The notes: a model not told the origin generated them from the letters alone. Shown: positions 12,601 through 23,439, numbered from the stretch's first letter. The stretch is DNA of 64,000 nucleotides from Bolinopsis microptera (GCF_026151205.1 NC_087079.1:15252445-15316444); one strand, 5' to 3'. Program-made: numbers and translations.

Positions 12601-15444
12601 GATTTCGGTAATTTTGGGATGGGCGTTGGCCCCTTGGGGAGTGGCCTGAGTGGGTTGAGAGGTCGAAACTTGATTTTTATGATGTTGTTGGGACAGGTAG
12701 AACCCATTTAAAACTAAAACATGTCCCACCTACCCCGGAACTAAAAGCCTACAGGGGTAAAGATTCTCGATTTGAATTTTACTAGATTTCAGTAATTTTG
12801 GGATGGGCGTGGCCCCTGGGAGTGGGCCTGAGTGGTTGAGAGGTCGAAACTTGATTTTTATGATGGTTTTGGGACAGTTAGAACCCATTTTAAAACTAAA
12901 ACATGTCCCACCTACCCCGGAACATAAAAGCACTACAGGGTAAAGATTTTAAAGTCTGAATTTTAGCTGGATTTTCGGTAATTTTGGGATGGGCGTGGCC
13001 CCTGGGAGTGGCCCCTGGGAGTGGCCTGAGTGGGTAGAGAGGTCGAAACTTGATTTTTATGATGGTTTGGGACAGTAGAACCCATTTTTAAACTAAAAAC
13101 ATATCCCACCTACCCCGGAACATAAAAGCACTACAGGGGTAAAGATTTTAAAGTCTGGATTTTAGCTGGATTTCGGTAATTTTGGATGGGCGTGCCCCTG
13201 GAGTGGCCTGAGTGGGTTGAGAGGTCGAAACTTGATTTTTATGATGGGTTTGGGACAGGTAGAACCCATTTTAAAACTAAAACATGTCCCACCTACCCCG
13301 GAACATAAAAGCACTACAGGGGTAAAGATTCTCGATTTGAATTTTACCTAGATTTCAGTAATTTTGGGATGGGCGTGGCCCCTGGGAGTGGCCTGAGTGG
13401 GTTGAGAGGTCGAAACTTGATTTTTATGATGGTTTGGGACAGTTAGAACCCATTTTAAAACTAAAACATGTCCCACCTACCCCGGAACATAAAAGCACTA
13501 CAGGGGTAAAGATTTTAAAGTCTGAATTTTAGCTGGATTTCGGTAATTTTGGGATGAGCGTGGCCCCTGGGAGTGGCCTGAGTGGGTAGAGAGGTCGAAA
13601 CTTGATTTTTATGATGGTTTGGGACAGGTAGAACCCATTTTTAAACTAAAACATGTCCCACCTACCCCGGAACATAAAAGCACTACAGGGGTAAAGATTT
13701 TAAAGTCTGGATTTTAGCTGGATTTCGGTAATTTTGGGATGGGCGTGGCCCCTGGGAGTGGCCTGAGTGGGTTGAGAGGTCGAAACTTGATTTTTATGAT
13801 GGTTTGGGACAGGTAGAACCCATTTTAAAACTAAAACATGTCCCACCTACCCTGGAACATAAAAGCACTACAGGGGTAAAGATTTTAAAGTCTGGATTTT
13901 AGCTGGATTGCGGTAATTTTGGGATGGGCGTGGCCCCTGGGAGTGGCCTGAGTGGGTAGAGAGGTCGAAACTTGATTTTTATGATGGTTTGGGACAGGTA
14001 GAACCCATTTTAAAACTAAAACATGTCCCACCTACCCCGGAACATAAAAGCACTACAGGGGTAAAGATTCTCGATTTGAATTTTACCAAGATTTCAGTAA
14101 TTTTGGGATTGGCATGGCCTCTGGGAGTGGCTTGAGTGGTTCAAGAGCTTGGTCTTTGTGATGGTTAGGGATATCTACTACCTATTTAACCACCAAACAT
14201 TTTTCAAATACTCAGCAACACAAATCCCCTCAGGGCCCAGGGGTAAAGATTCTCATTCTGAATTTTTAGGGATTTGTCACAGATTTCAAGCTATTTGGGA
14301 TGGGCGGCCTGAGTGGGGTGGATGTGTTACTTAGATTTTCATATCTTATAAGTTTTATAAAAGTATAAGTACGAGCAGTTTATTGAGACTTCTGACTTCT
14401 ACTGTCGTAGATTCTACAATGATAAATATTGTAACGTACGTGCGGCGCGCAAAATCCACTACAAAATCCACTACAAAATTCAGGGAAACGTCTTCTGTGA
14501 TGCGTAAACAGGAACGCGCACAAGCGTTACACTACATGTTCTCGCGCTCTGGGCATAATTAGATAGCGGCGCGCGGCTTGCTTGTACGTTTTGCGCGCGC
14601 TCGTATTCGATCAGACGATCAGGTCATGCAGTCACGTCCGCGAAAGTCCCGTCAATCATCGCTGGTCGCTGTAATAGTGATATACTGCACGTTACTCACG
14701 TATCCATGCAACTGATCAGTTTAGGAGGCCGTTATTTAACAGCTTTGTTCTCGGACCCGTCGAAATGTGGTATAAACTGAGTTATTTTTTCTCGACTGTA
14801 CTTTTAAGTTGTATGTGACAAACACGAAGTCGGAAATACATTTCGGAAAATGAAACCGGGTTATGTTACAAAGTGACATGAACTGTATTAGTGGTTATCT
14901 GTGTAATTCTTCATTGAAAATGATAACTCCTTTAAACCACACTTCTACGTCACTTCGATGAGACCGTTAAAATAACCGAAATAAACGGACCGTATATCCT
15001 GAATAGAATAATCAGGCATTGTTTTGGCAAGCTGACATTTTCTAACTCTTCAGTTCCGGAAGTTTCTGTTCTCGCCGCTGAAAGGACATGGAAAGTTGGA
15101 GGTGGTCGTCGTAATGCTCATTGTCCCGCTCTTTGTCAACGCTTTCATGTTCTGGGTTCAGGTCAGTTAACAGATTGATATTCTTATGTTTTAAGGACGT
15201 TTCTGTGCAGATTTTATCTAGCTTGTTTTTATTTGTAACCGGCAGATTGTGAGTATGTAACCGCTAATGCAGATTGTGAGCCACTAACCGCTGCGCATAT
15301 TAAACTATTCTAATCCAAAATATTTGACAGGACAACATCCTGATGAGACGCCGAACCAGGACCCCCAGCACCCACATTGAAGCTAGGGTTAACTTGCTGG
15401 AGGCGGAACAAGTCGAACTTAGAGAGGTCCTTACTCCGACCTGA
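697..15444 (+). CDS. STIMATE: STIMATE/TMEM110-family ER membrane protein, copy A, exons 5-7 (partial)
   Basis: Three coding exons are visible. Exon 5 is 697-795, after ACTCAG and before GTAAGT. Exon 6 is 15054-15161, after CTCTTCAG and before GTCAGT. Exon 7 is 15331-15444, after TTGACAG, and ends in TGA. All junctions are phase 0. Exon 5 encodes AKAWLAQCGIYLLIMI and onward; exon 6 contains VVVVMLIVPLFVNAFMFWVQ; exon 7 begins DNILMRRRTR. These match the last membrane segments and the start of the basic tail of STIMATE, an ER protein known in vertebrates to promote STIM1 activation at ER-plasma membrane junctions. Exons 1-4 would be upstream of the window. Intron 5 is about 14.3 kb because of the satellite element at 898-14497. 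Relative to copy B at 36757-42790, exon 5 differs at three synonymous sites and exon 6 is identical. Function is inferred from the family. Confidence 0.85.
898..937 (+). repeat. Left terminal inverted repeat of the satellite element
   Basis: It begins GAGAGCACGTTTCC immediately after the TGATGCGT target duplication. It pairs with the reverse complement of 14457-14497 with a few mismatches and one indel. Its inner TGTAGTG motifs run on into the CCTGTAGTGCTTTT present in every satellite unit. Confidence 0.85.
940..4767 (+). repeat. Left array of the 184-bp satellite, plus orientation (about 20 units)
   Basis: The period is 184 bp: matching starts occur at 975, 1159, 1343, 1527 and so on. Units up to about 3180 are almost identical. 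The main variable site is TTAGTTAAAAA versus TTAGTTTAAAA, and it does not alternate strictly. From about 3190 small indels appear, and 3470-4340 is rich in them. Open frames of 60-100 codons recur in every unit on both strands because the unit is nearly stop-free in some frames; they are not genes. Confidence 0.95.
4768..5640. other. Unique core of the satellite element
   Basis: The first ~55 bp (a motif near ACATCCTCAACCTTCCGAAT) recur inverted at about 6390-6500. The rest is AT-rich, with no supported gene, RT or transposase motif. The sequence near 5520-5640 (GGGTAGCATGAAACATGAAC) is the inverse of the repeated block at 5850-5900 and 6090-6130. Confidence 0.6.
5641..6318. repeat. ~240-bp tandem repeats ending in a GC-rich hairpin
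   Basis: Blocks starting at the GATTTTGGACTCGAG motif recur at about 5691, 5931 and 6173. Each includes a run such as TCGGAAGGCAGGCCTCCC. The third block is followed by its own reverse complement: 6235-6318 mirrors 6172-6243, giving a potential hairpin with arms of about 70 bp. Open frames here exist on both strands and share this structure, so no gene is called. Confidence 0.8.
6319..6567. repeat. Inverted-repeat pivot between the two satellite arrays
   Basis: 6319-6417 (part of a satellite unit followed by CCACAACCTCCGAATGTAGG) is the reverse complement of about 6470-6567. A ~50-bp spacer lies between. This is the point where satellite orientation switches from plus to minus. Confidence 0.85.
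6468..14140 (-). repeat. Right array of the ~184-bp satellite, minus orientation (about 40 units)
   Basis: This is the same unit as the left array, inverted, with spacing of about 184-185 bp (for example CGAAACTTGA at 13411, 13596 and 13781). Sequence variants recur across units: some have GATTTTAAGATTTTAGCTGG, others ATTCTCGATTTGAATTTTAC. The stretches at about 9240-9780 and 11930-12430 are far noisier, with homopolymer gains and losses, and look like unpolished sequence rather than natural divergence. Confidence 0.95.
14141..14456. other. Decayed edge unit and unique right flank of the satellite element
   Basis: Positions 14141-14330 keep scattered satellite matches (GGGATGGGCGGCCTGAGTGG near 14300) in a much more diverged unit, as expected at an array edge. 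Positions 14331-14456 are AT-rich and unmatched in the window. No gene is seen. Confidence 0.6.
14457..14497 (-). repeat. Right terminal inverted repeat of the satellite element
   Basis: The reverse complement begins CAGAAGACGTTTCCC and aligns with the left end over about 40 bp. It is directly followed by the second TGATGCGT. Its outer CAG resembles hAT termini. Confidence 0.85.
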
Positions 15445-16094
15445 TGAAATATAAAATAGGCTGAAATTGGAGTCGATATCATGATGGGCTCACATTTGGG
15501 ACTTGTCTGTCTCATGAAATGATGATAAAGTTCAATGTTGTATTCAAGACTTTCTTTGTTGAGATCTTGATATATTTTTGATAAAAAGTTCTTATTTTCT
15601 ACGCTTTTGTCGGTTAATCGTTTGCATGGATGTTGGTTATTTCGTGATGTTTGAAGGAACGGTCTATTTTTTGTATCTCAACATTTTTAGCTTGGTTTGA
15701 TAAGAGAATATTTGTTGAGTGATTGTTATTTGAATATTCAAATTCCTTTAATTGTGCATGTTAATCATTTCCTACTTGCCAGGATTCAGTGCATTTGTTT
15801 TTGATTTTTTGGTGATACAGTGACTGGGTTACCGTGTTATTGATAAACCGTAGCTAATATGTAAGTTGTGGCTAAATCTTAGGGTGTTTTGATTTAAGTA
15901 TTTCTGTCTTTCGATCCCAATCCTGTATAAATATTTATTTGATAGTTTAAATTTTATAACAAAGTCTTCTTGATTATCAATATTATATTTAATTTGATAC
16001 GCTCCGCTTTAAACATGGCCAGATTTTGTAAATCTGAAGATTTGTATGCTTAACGCACATGTGCAGAATTTAATTGAAACTAATTTGGTTGGGA
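15445..16094 (+). other. STIMATE 3' untranslated/downstream flank (duplicated)
   Basis: This AT-rich stretch follows the STIMATE stop and is repeated, with many small indels, at 42791-43417. Homology ends at about 16090, where a foldback element begins; in the other copy it ends at the poly-G tract. No further gene is seen. Confidence 0.7.
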
Positions 16095-16690
16095 GGACCG
16101 TTCTAACCTAAAAATTGCACGAAGATATTCGATTTAGCTAGGTTTCAGAACCTATCAACACTATCTTATCCCACAAATCGCTCTTTTATAGTTTTTTAGA
16201 ATGCGAGCAACAAAATATTGCTTACCTCTCATGTGTTTTGTCGTACTCTCTCTCGCTCAAGTTCGATCAGGTTAAGGTTAGGATTGCCTCGATCTTTCGG
16301 TTTAAGCCCTATCAAGAGCTGTAGAACCGAAGAGTCAAAATATATATTGCTTGTTTGCTCGCATTCTAAACTATAAAAGATCGATTTGAGGGATAAGAAG
16401 GTGTTGATAGGTTCGAAACCTAGCTAAAAAATCGATTTTTCGTGCAATTTTAGGTTAGAAACGGTCCTCAAAATAAGTTAATAAGAAGGTCGATTTCATA
16501 TTCTCGGTTAATTTTTGAGCTTTCGTTCAGAAAATAATACGGGCCCTCAAAGGGGGTAACGTGAAAGTGTCATACAGCCTTCTATAATACAAAATATGTA
16601 TCACCTCCTCAGCCAGCTTAACATGTGCTCACTATTAAATGTAAAACAAACAATGATCACCTCCCCCGCCCAGTATCCACATCTATTGTT
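16095..16690. mobile_element. Foldback MITE (family also at 17965 and 30392), left arm truncated
   Basis: Positions 16098-16285 are broadly the inverse of 16290-16480 (AAATTGCACGA near 16112 and TCGTGCAATTTTAGGTTAGA near 16440). The right side continues through GAGCTTTCGTTCAGAAAATA to CCAGTATCCACATCTATTG, which is the outer arm of the 30392-31186 element. No coding capacity is seen. Confidence 0.75.
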
Positions 16691-17964
16691 TTCTTTTAAC
16701 AAAGATGAACCTCTTTGGATCAACGTAGGCGAACACTGGGGTTGATCTCACCTACATTTCACTATTTTCTTTTTTCACCGTTCCCACGTAATGACGTTTT
16801 AAATACCTCGTTAACCGCATTTGAAATTTACGTGCCATTCTTTTGTTTTCCCAGAACCTTGGAATTGAAAAATGATTTGTATTTTTTCATGATATTAGGA
16901 TCCCCAGACTAAAATGTAATTGCTGTAAAATCAAACTTCTTTTCACAATTTAAACTTAAAGTTTACCCTCTATGTTTCTGATTTTCCATTAATTGACGTG
17001 GCATCTCGTTCCTGTATGGTTATCAGGTCTGCTTTACTTACGGACAAATACAGGCTTCAGAGCCTGAAGAGAGATTTATACTAAATTAGACTGCTTTCAA
17101 ATGCAGTTAGCTGATTCACAGTCTAACTAAAATACAACTTATTCAGACTAAATCGTCGAAATGTTGAGATAATAAAACTAGAATACTTAAAAAATTAACC
17201 GATAAAAAGAAGAATCGTATAACATACGAATATCGGTCCACGCTGGATAATCCGCTTTAAATAGCGGTTCCGGTCCAATCCGTAATATCAACTAAAAAAA
17301 TTTCAAAACTATTTGAAAAAAAAATTGTATTTTTTGATAATTAATCTGGAGTACGCTCACAGTCTGAAATTGGGACTAAATGCATGTTCTCGAATCTGAT
17401 GCCGGGCAAAAAGGCTACATGCCGGGTCCTTAGCATAAGAATCACACAGAAATTTCAAACGTTAACGTTAATTTTTTAAAAATAATTTCTGACATCTATC
17501 AACCACGTGAAGCGAAAAATTCAACTATTCAGTTAAATTATAAATTTTCCTGTTTTGCCACTCGGTTCTTGTCCTAGCGAACAGGGAAACAGATTGATAA
17601 TCGCAACCGTTTCCATCCAGCAGCCCAATTCCATAGACCGATAAGTTCGGTTCCTTAGCCGTATGTGAAATATCAAATGTGTTATTGGTTCACTATTTAT
17701 ACAGGTTTCCTTAGTCTACAAGCAAGATCTATAACACAGAGACAGTTACCGGAGGAAAATCGCTCCTATCTCTCCGCTCGGTGCTTAGTCTCCAACTGTA
17801 CCACCTAACAATTCGCTAGACAACCAACTTGTAGTGATCATTGGTCTATAATACAGCACTCAGTAAGATTAGGTAATAATGAGGAGAGACGCGCGAAGCT
17901 CCGGCTCCGTGCACTGGCAGCGGGCTCGGGGCGCACCCTGGAAAATTTAACTGGATTATATCTA
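16691..17964. other. Intergenic, no feature recognised
   Basis: AT-rich sequence with short open frames only. No splice-supported exon, RNA gene or clear repeat was found. Confidence 0.5.
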
Positions 17965-19150
17965 AAAACATAGTGTGGATACTGGCGGGAGGTGAGATTT
18001 GTTTTGTTTACGATTTAGTAGCGCCTCTATTCAGCAGGTGAAGAGGTTGATGCCAAAAGTTTGTATTATAGAACGCTTGTATAGACACTTTTGTAACTCC
18101 TAACTTCCTTCTAGTTACCACCTCCGTAGAAGGTCCCGAATTATTTTCTGAACGAAAACTTAATAAAATACCGAGATAATCGACCTTCTTATTCCACTCA
18201 TTTTGATGACTGTTACTGACCATAAATTTGGGGGGGGGGCCAAACATATTAAGTATATTAAAATGTGGAATTATTCCCGATTTTGACCCGGGGATATACT
18301 TTAATATACTTTAATTAATACTTAAAATATACTTTAATATATCCCTACCCTTGGAGGCCTACATCAAAAATTGTTGCCCAAAATAAGCTTGAAATGCAAC
18401 CTAATCGATGCCAAAAAGTTCTTGAATAATATGAAAAACGGATGGAGTTATTATCATTTTTAATGAGTTATTTTGGCTAAGTATTCTGAACCGAGATATT
18501 ATATCCGCAATTTTCCCAATTTGTTTCATGGAGGTTCTTTTTACTTAGTATCCACTATAATCCAACAAACACTGAGTTATATCTTTCACATAGAGTTAGT
18601 CCTTTAAATAAAATTGAAATTTTAATCGATAGGGCAAAGCGAATTTGGGACAAAAGCGTATGCCAAATAATGGCATATTTTTTAAAGCCATAGCTCAAGC
18701 CAAATTTTTTGACCAATTCTGGATGAAATTCATGTACTAGTCCTAAAACAGGCTTATCATGCGAATCTGATGAAAATATAGTTCATCAGTAAATCTTAAC
18801 GAAGAATATAAATCTTCTAATTGTAGTAAATTAAAGTATAAATTCAAATGTAGGAGTTTTTTCCGATTTTGACACCGGGATATACTTTACGATATACTTT
18901 ATATGGTTGGCCCCCCCCCCCCAAAATTGCACGAAAAAACGATTTAACTAGGTTTCATCATAACCTATAAATACTTCCTCAACCCTCAAAAATGATGTTT
19001 TAAATAGTTTAATACGAGCACCAAGCACATATATTTTGATCCTTCAGTTCTAAACTCATGACCTAGGGCCTAGGAGTTAAGCTGCAACCGAAAGATCGAG
19101 CAATCCTCACCTTAACTGATCGAACAGTACTAACACAATTTCAGGATAGA
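17965..19150. mobile_element. Second foldback MITE with a nested ~700-bp insertion
   Basis: The left arm (GTGTGGATACTGGCGGGAGG at about 17970, to about 18226) and the inner part (from the AAAATTGCACG near 18926 to about 19150) match the 30392 element. They are separated by 18227-18927. That insert has inverted ends TTGGGGGGGGGGCCAA and GGTTGGCCCCCCCC, each followed inward by ATATACTTTA-type runs and a CCCGATTTTGACCC motif. The order implies that the foldback element was present first. Confidence 0.65.
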
Positions 19151-20494
19151 TATGTTCGTTGCACTAAGTTTTTATTGCAGCCTTGCAATCTTCAGTGAAG
19201 AGCAGTGTACGAAAACACATTAGCAGGTTAGCCAACTCATGTTGGTGACCTGTTCTCACCTACCACATCCATTGTGCGAGAACCATCGATTTAGGTTGGT
19301 TTCACAGCCCAAACAACACCAAAATTCATGTTTTACTCAAGCAAAGACATTTTGATTCTGCAACAAAGACATGGATATAGTCTCGTTAACAACTAGAACA
19401 GGTTACAATCACAATGTTCCAGTCAAAAGAAACACAATGAAGGTATGTAACCAACACATGATATAACCTCATACTAATTAACTGAATAAATTTATTTTCT
19501 GAACGACGGGCAGCCAGCACTCCGTGATCCTGACCGAGCAACAATTGGTAATAGAGGGTTGTTTATGTCACGTGACGCCGATTCCGTCCACCCCTCACAA
19601 ATAGGAAGATGAGCAGACTGATAATATATAATATCGTTAGTTTACTTTTATTAACTGTATTTGACCCTACTTTCAATTTGTTATCTCTACCTCAGCTTTG
19701 CTCGGCAATTTCAAAGGATGCTTATATCTGTACCGCGGTACACACGCCATGATACGTCATGAACTAAAATAGTTGTACGAATACAAGTCACATTCACATT
19801 TTTACATACATGATAACAATTTAACCCTAATTTTGATAGCTTTAGAGCAACAAAGCTCGTGGCTATTCAAGTGTAACCATACTCTAACCACTATGCCAAT
19901 TTTATAAATTCATTAAGGTAAAGCCAACAGGAGGAACTATGAAAATTTAGAGGGTTAAGTTTGACCCAATTTACCGAGCATATACCAGTTCTACCATGTG
20001 TCAGGAGCAGAGTTTGGACGCTCAATTAAATAGGGATTTGATTTCTTTCCTGTTGTTAATCATCATCGTTCATGTTAGCTCAATTTTAAATTATTTCAAA
20101 TTGTTCTAAATTTTAACGTCAAACCTGTTAGCTTAAATTTCAAATACGTTTTTAAAATTTTTATTTTTTCCCCTCATTTATGATTCGTCTGTATTGTGTA
20201 TAATGATTTATAATACCTAATATGTGTGCTATAAGTATAAAGTTCCCGTCGAAGTTTCCCAACCCAAAATCTTACCGTCCGCGTCTTCCCTTCACTGAAA
20301 TCTATCACACAATTGAATCATTTGTTAATATGTTCATATCAATCAGTTTGCTGACTCCTGAATAATAAACATCAATAGTGAAAACATTATTTAAACAGCC
20401 TTTTCATCAACATTAAAACTGACTGTCGTGGTTTAAATCCGTAAAAAGCACACTCCCAAATTTGTCAATAACTTCTTACGTGTTTCTCCGTCTC
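19151..20494. other. Intergenic, no feature recognised
   Basis: AT-rich, with no ORF above background, no clear repeat and no RNA gene. Confidence 0.5.
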
Positions 20495-20502
20495 GTCACA
20501 CG

Positions 20503-20584
20503 TTACCTGAGGACCCCAGGCTGTTATGTTCATTAACATATAATAAAGATTTGGCGGAATGACAGGCTGAGCGCGGCCCAGTAA
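20503..20584 (-). mobile_element. Micro-MITE copy a (82 bp) with 8-bp target duplication
   Basis: It runs from TTACCTGAGG to GCCCAGTAA and is flanked on both sides by GTCACACG (20495-20502 and 20585-20592), a perfect 8-bp duplication. It belongs to the same family as the copies near 20660, 21889, 23206, 23368 and 57814. Confidence 0.9.
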
Positions 20585-20659
20585 GTCACACGTTGTAGAC
20601 CTGCCGCGCACGAGTGTGCGGCTGTATCGTGGCTTTCGCCACGATACTAGTGACTAGTG

Positions 20660-20749
20660 TTACTGGGCGCGGCGCTCAGCCTGTCATTTGGCCAAATCTC
20701 TATTCTATGACTATGAACATAAATATAATAGCCTGGGGTCCCCAGGTAA
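20660..20749 (+). mobile_element. Micro-MITE copy b
   Basis: It runs from TTACTGGGCG to CCCCAGGTAA. The flanks are GACTAGTG and TACTAGTG, an 8-bp duplication with one mismatch. It is in inverse orientation to copy a, with about 75 bp between them. Confidence 0.85.
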
Positions 20750-21286
20750 TACTAGTGAAACTTAGTGAAACGACAAATACAATAGGGGTCACTACGTGAT
20801 ACAACGCTTGACATACTTGTAACGGCCTAGCTGATCTGGTATACGCTGTCTCAGTCTGGCAAACGTCCGTTAAAGGGTGATACTCGTAAAATAAATTTTT
20901 CAAAGACCGTCGACGAGTCCAACTCGGCGCGCGTCTTCAGTCTTGGTAGGTTATAAACCTATAAGTCGTCCGCCACCCTTACCTATCTCCAATCTCCTGC
21001 TGAAATGATCATCATGTGTCAGATTTAATTGGGGCTTGTGAGTTGGCACAGAAAATTTTGTGATCTTATTTTGATAAATTTTGTACCAAAAGTTCTTAAC
21101 GGGTGATACTCGTAAAATATCTGTTCCATATATTGTCAGGACCGTCGACGAGTCCAACTCGGTGCGCGTCCTGGTAGGTTGTAAACCTACAACAACAACA
21201 AGCGACGATGACATTCATGATTCAACAATAAATATACTTATATATTTTTTATTCGAAATGTATTTAACCCTACTATACTGCCGTTT

Positions 21287-22800
21287 TCTCAGAAAAGGCA
21301 GTAAGTCCAATTTTTGAAATATGACAATATTGGTAACAAAATTTTCAGTAGAAAATTCTCTACAACTTGAGCTACATATTAATGTATAGAAACATTGTTG
21401 CATGCAATTCCTAAGGAAGTAAGTCCCAGTTGAGAAACATTATGTTCGGTTTTGGCCAATTATTTTCTGAGAGAAGGACGTAAGTCTGAAGTCCGGACTT
21501 ACTGCCTTTTCTGAGAAAATCTTGAAAATTTTCTGAGATAAGGAAGTAATTCCGTGGACTTACTGCCTTTTCTGAGATAAATTATTTGTGATAGGAAGAA
21601 GTAGCTGGACTTACTTCCTATAAAAGCATGCTAAAAACGGAATTTTAGAAAGCGATTTCCCAAAAAGAACCTAACTTTACTGCCGATCGATATTTTCGCT
21701 TGAAATTTTCAGAATCGATGTATAATTACATTTCAACCTTAGTCTTACGTAAGTGATCAAAATTTTCATTTAGGCCTCAAAAAAAATTTGGTGGCCGATT
21801 TTCAAAAACGCCGGATGTATTTTATGTTTTAGTCGATAAACATAAACATTGGAGCAGTTATTGAGCAGTTATAATCGCAGAGAATGTTTTACCGGGCCGC
21901 GCTCAGCCTGTCATTCCGCCAAATCTTTATTCGGCGGCATATTTATGTTAATGAACATAATAGCCTGGGGTCCTCAGGTAAAGAATGTTTATAATATCTT
22001 TTAGATCTATCAATGATCAAGTTCATTTTCATCAAAATATCGATAAGATATCATTTAATGCACTGAAATCTTTCAAAATTGGCGAGTTTTCCTAATATAT
22101 ATATACATATAAATAAGGGCATACTATTATTCAAAAACATTTATTATATGATATGGAGCAATTTATATTTACCTAATTGTTTATATTTTACAATATAATC
22201 CAAAATACATAGATCCCAACTTCATAAATTTAGTAAAAAGCTTGGACTTACTTCCTTCTCAGAAAAATATTGAACAGAGATTTTTCTCAGAAAAGGAAGT
22301 AAGTCCAAGTTTGTAGCGCGATGCGTTACTGTGCCGCGCCGCGCACTCAATGAGGCGAGATGCGCTACCAGCTACTGTGCCGCGCCGAGCTGAGATGAAT
22401 TGACATCGTCAATTAAGTCCAAGTTTTCTCAGAAAAGGCAGCAAGTCCATCCATTATGAAAAATAAGCTCGATTATTTGGCACAAAAATGGTTATTATTG
22501 ATTATATCTAATGTCTAAGCTTATGGACGGCTCAAAGCTTTAATTTTTTTGACAAATTAAAATTTGGCTAATAACTGATAACTCAACGTGTTTGATACAT
22601 GTTTCGTATCCCTTCGTATCCCTTCGTATCCCTTCGGCGGCGCGCGCTTCGCGCGCGAAAAGTGGCATGCAACGTATGTCAACAACGTGTTTACTTTCGA
22701 TCTTACGCAAAAAGTAAGCGGAGAAAAAACCATAAACTCAAAAGTCGCAATATCTCGAAATAGCAAATATGGACTTACTGCCTTTTCTGAGAAAACGGCA
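21287..22800. repeat. Cluster of a ~25-bp motif in both orientations
   Basis: TTCTCAGAAAAGGCAGTAAG or its reverse complement GGACTTACTGCCTTTTCTGA recurs near 21287, 21490, 21560, 22245, 22275, 22425 and 22770, with variants at 21405, 21465 and 21595 (some with GGAAGTAAG instead of GGCAGTAAG). Pairs often face each other, so several hairpins are possible. Confidence 0.85.
21889..21981 (+). mobile_element. Micro-MITE copy c (93 bp) with 8-bp target duplication
   Basis: It runs from TTACCGGGCCGCG to CCTCAGGTAA and is flanked by AGAATGTT at 21881-21888 and 21982-21989, a perfect duplication. It is longer than copy d by a short internal insertion near TTCGGCGGCA. Confidence 0.9.
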
Positions 22801-23205
22801 GTATACATTGTAGGTTTATAACTTACCAGGACGTACGCGTACGCCGAGTTGGACTCGTCGGATCGACGGTCCTAATATTTGGAAAAAATATTTTACGAGT
22901 ATCACTTGTAGCGCGATGCGTTACTGTGCCGCGCCGCGCACTTAATAAGGCTTCTCACAGCGACATCTGTGGCATCTGGCTAGATCGGCGAGATGCGCTA
23001 CTGTGCCGCGCCGAGCTGCCATGAATTGACATCGTCAATTAAGAGTATCACCCGTTAAACCCTAAAATATAGTGCGAGTGGCTTGACCGTATATTGTCAT
23101 ACGTTGTACATTGTATGACCCGCCGCGCACGAAGTGCGCGGCTCCCCCTGTATCGTCAGGACGATAAAGTGAAACGACCGTGGGGGTCGCAACGTGATAC
23201 AAGCC

Positions 23206-23282
23206 TTACCTGAGGACCCCAGGCTGTTATGTTCATTAACATAAAGATTTGGCGGAATGACAGGCTGAGCGCGGCCCAGTAA
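23206..23282 (-). mobile_element. Micro-MITE copy d (77 bp) with 8-bp target duplication
   Basis: This is the shortest intact copy. It begins TTACCTGAGG and ends GCCCAGTAA, flanked by TACAAGCC at 23198-23205 and 23283-23290. It has no coding capacity. The TTAC/GTAA termini and 8-bp duplications suggest mobilisation by a hAT-like transposase. Confidence 0.92.
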
Positions 23283-23367
23283 TACAAGCCGTATACTTAT
23301 GAAAACTAAATTTATTTATGTTTTACATTCTATCAGGGAACAAATAAGTTAGGAAAATATCACTGTG

Positions 23368-23439
23368 TACTGGACCGCGCTCAGCCTGTCATTCCGCCGA
23401 ATCTCTATATGTTTATGAACATGATAGCCTGAGGTCCCT
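23368..23439 (+). mobile_element. Micro-MITE copy e (decayed)
   Basis: It contains CCGCGCTCAGCCTGTCATTC and ATAGCCTGAGGTCCC as in the other copies. The right terminus is eroded and no target duplication is visible. Confidence 0.75.

Larger units (their letters stand above)
898..14497. mobile_element. 13.6-kb satellite-filled non-autonomous DNA transposon (hAT-like ends)
   Basis: The element is bounded by a perfect 8-bp target duplication, TGATGCGT, at 890-897 and 14498-14505. It has imperfect TIRs of about 40 bp (898-937 and 14457-14497, sharing ACGTTTCC and TTTTGTAGTGGAT). The duplicated copy of this locus reads straight through a single TGATGCGT at 39963-39970, which is the pre-insertion site. 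The interior has an array of a ~184-bp unit on the plus strand (about 940-4767), a different core (4768-6318), a longer array of the same unit inverted (about 6468-14140), a decayed edge unit and about 120 bp of other sequence. No transposase was found. An 8-bp duplication and a CAG-type 3' terminus suggest hAT, but the superfamily is not proven. It lies in STIMATE intron 5. Confidence 0.85.

Noticed and set aside
940-14140. Recurrent 60-117 codon frames in the satellite arrays
   Set aside because: They repeat with the 184-bp period on both strands, break with the indels and show no domain; they are a by-product of a stop-poor repeat unit.
21120-21190. Possible hammerhead ribozyme core (CGACGAG followed by a small stem)
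   Set aside because: The CUGANGA and GAAA core elements are absent on both strands in all copies of the repeat.
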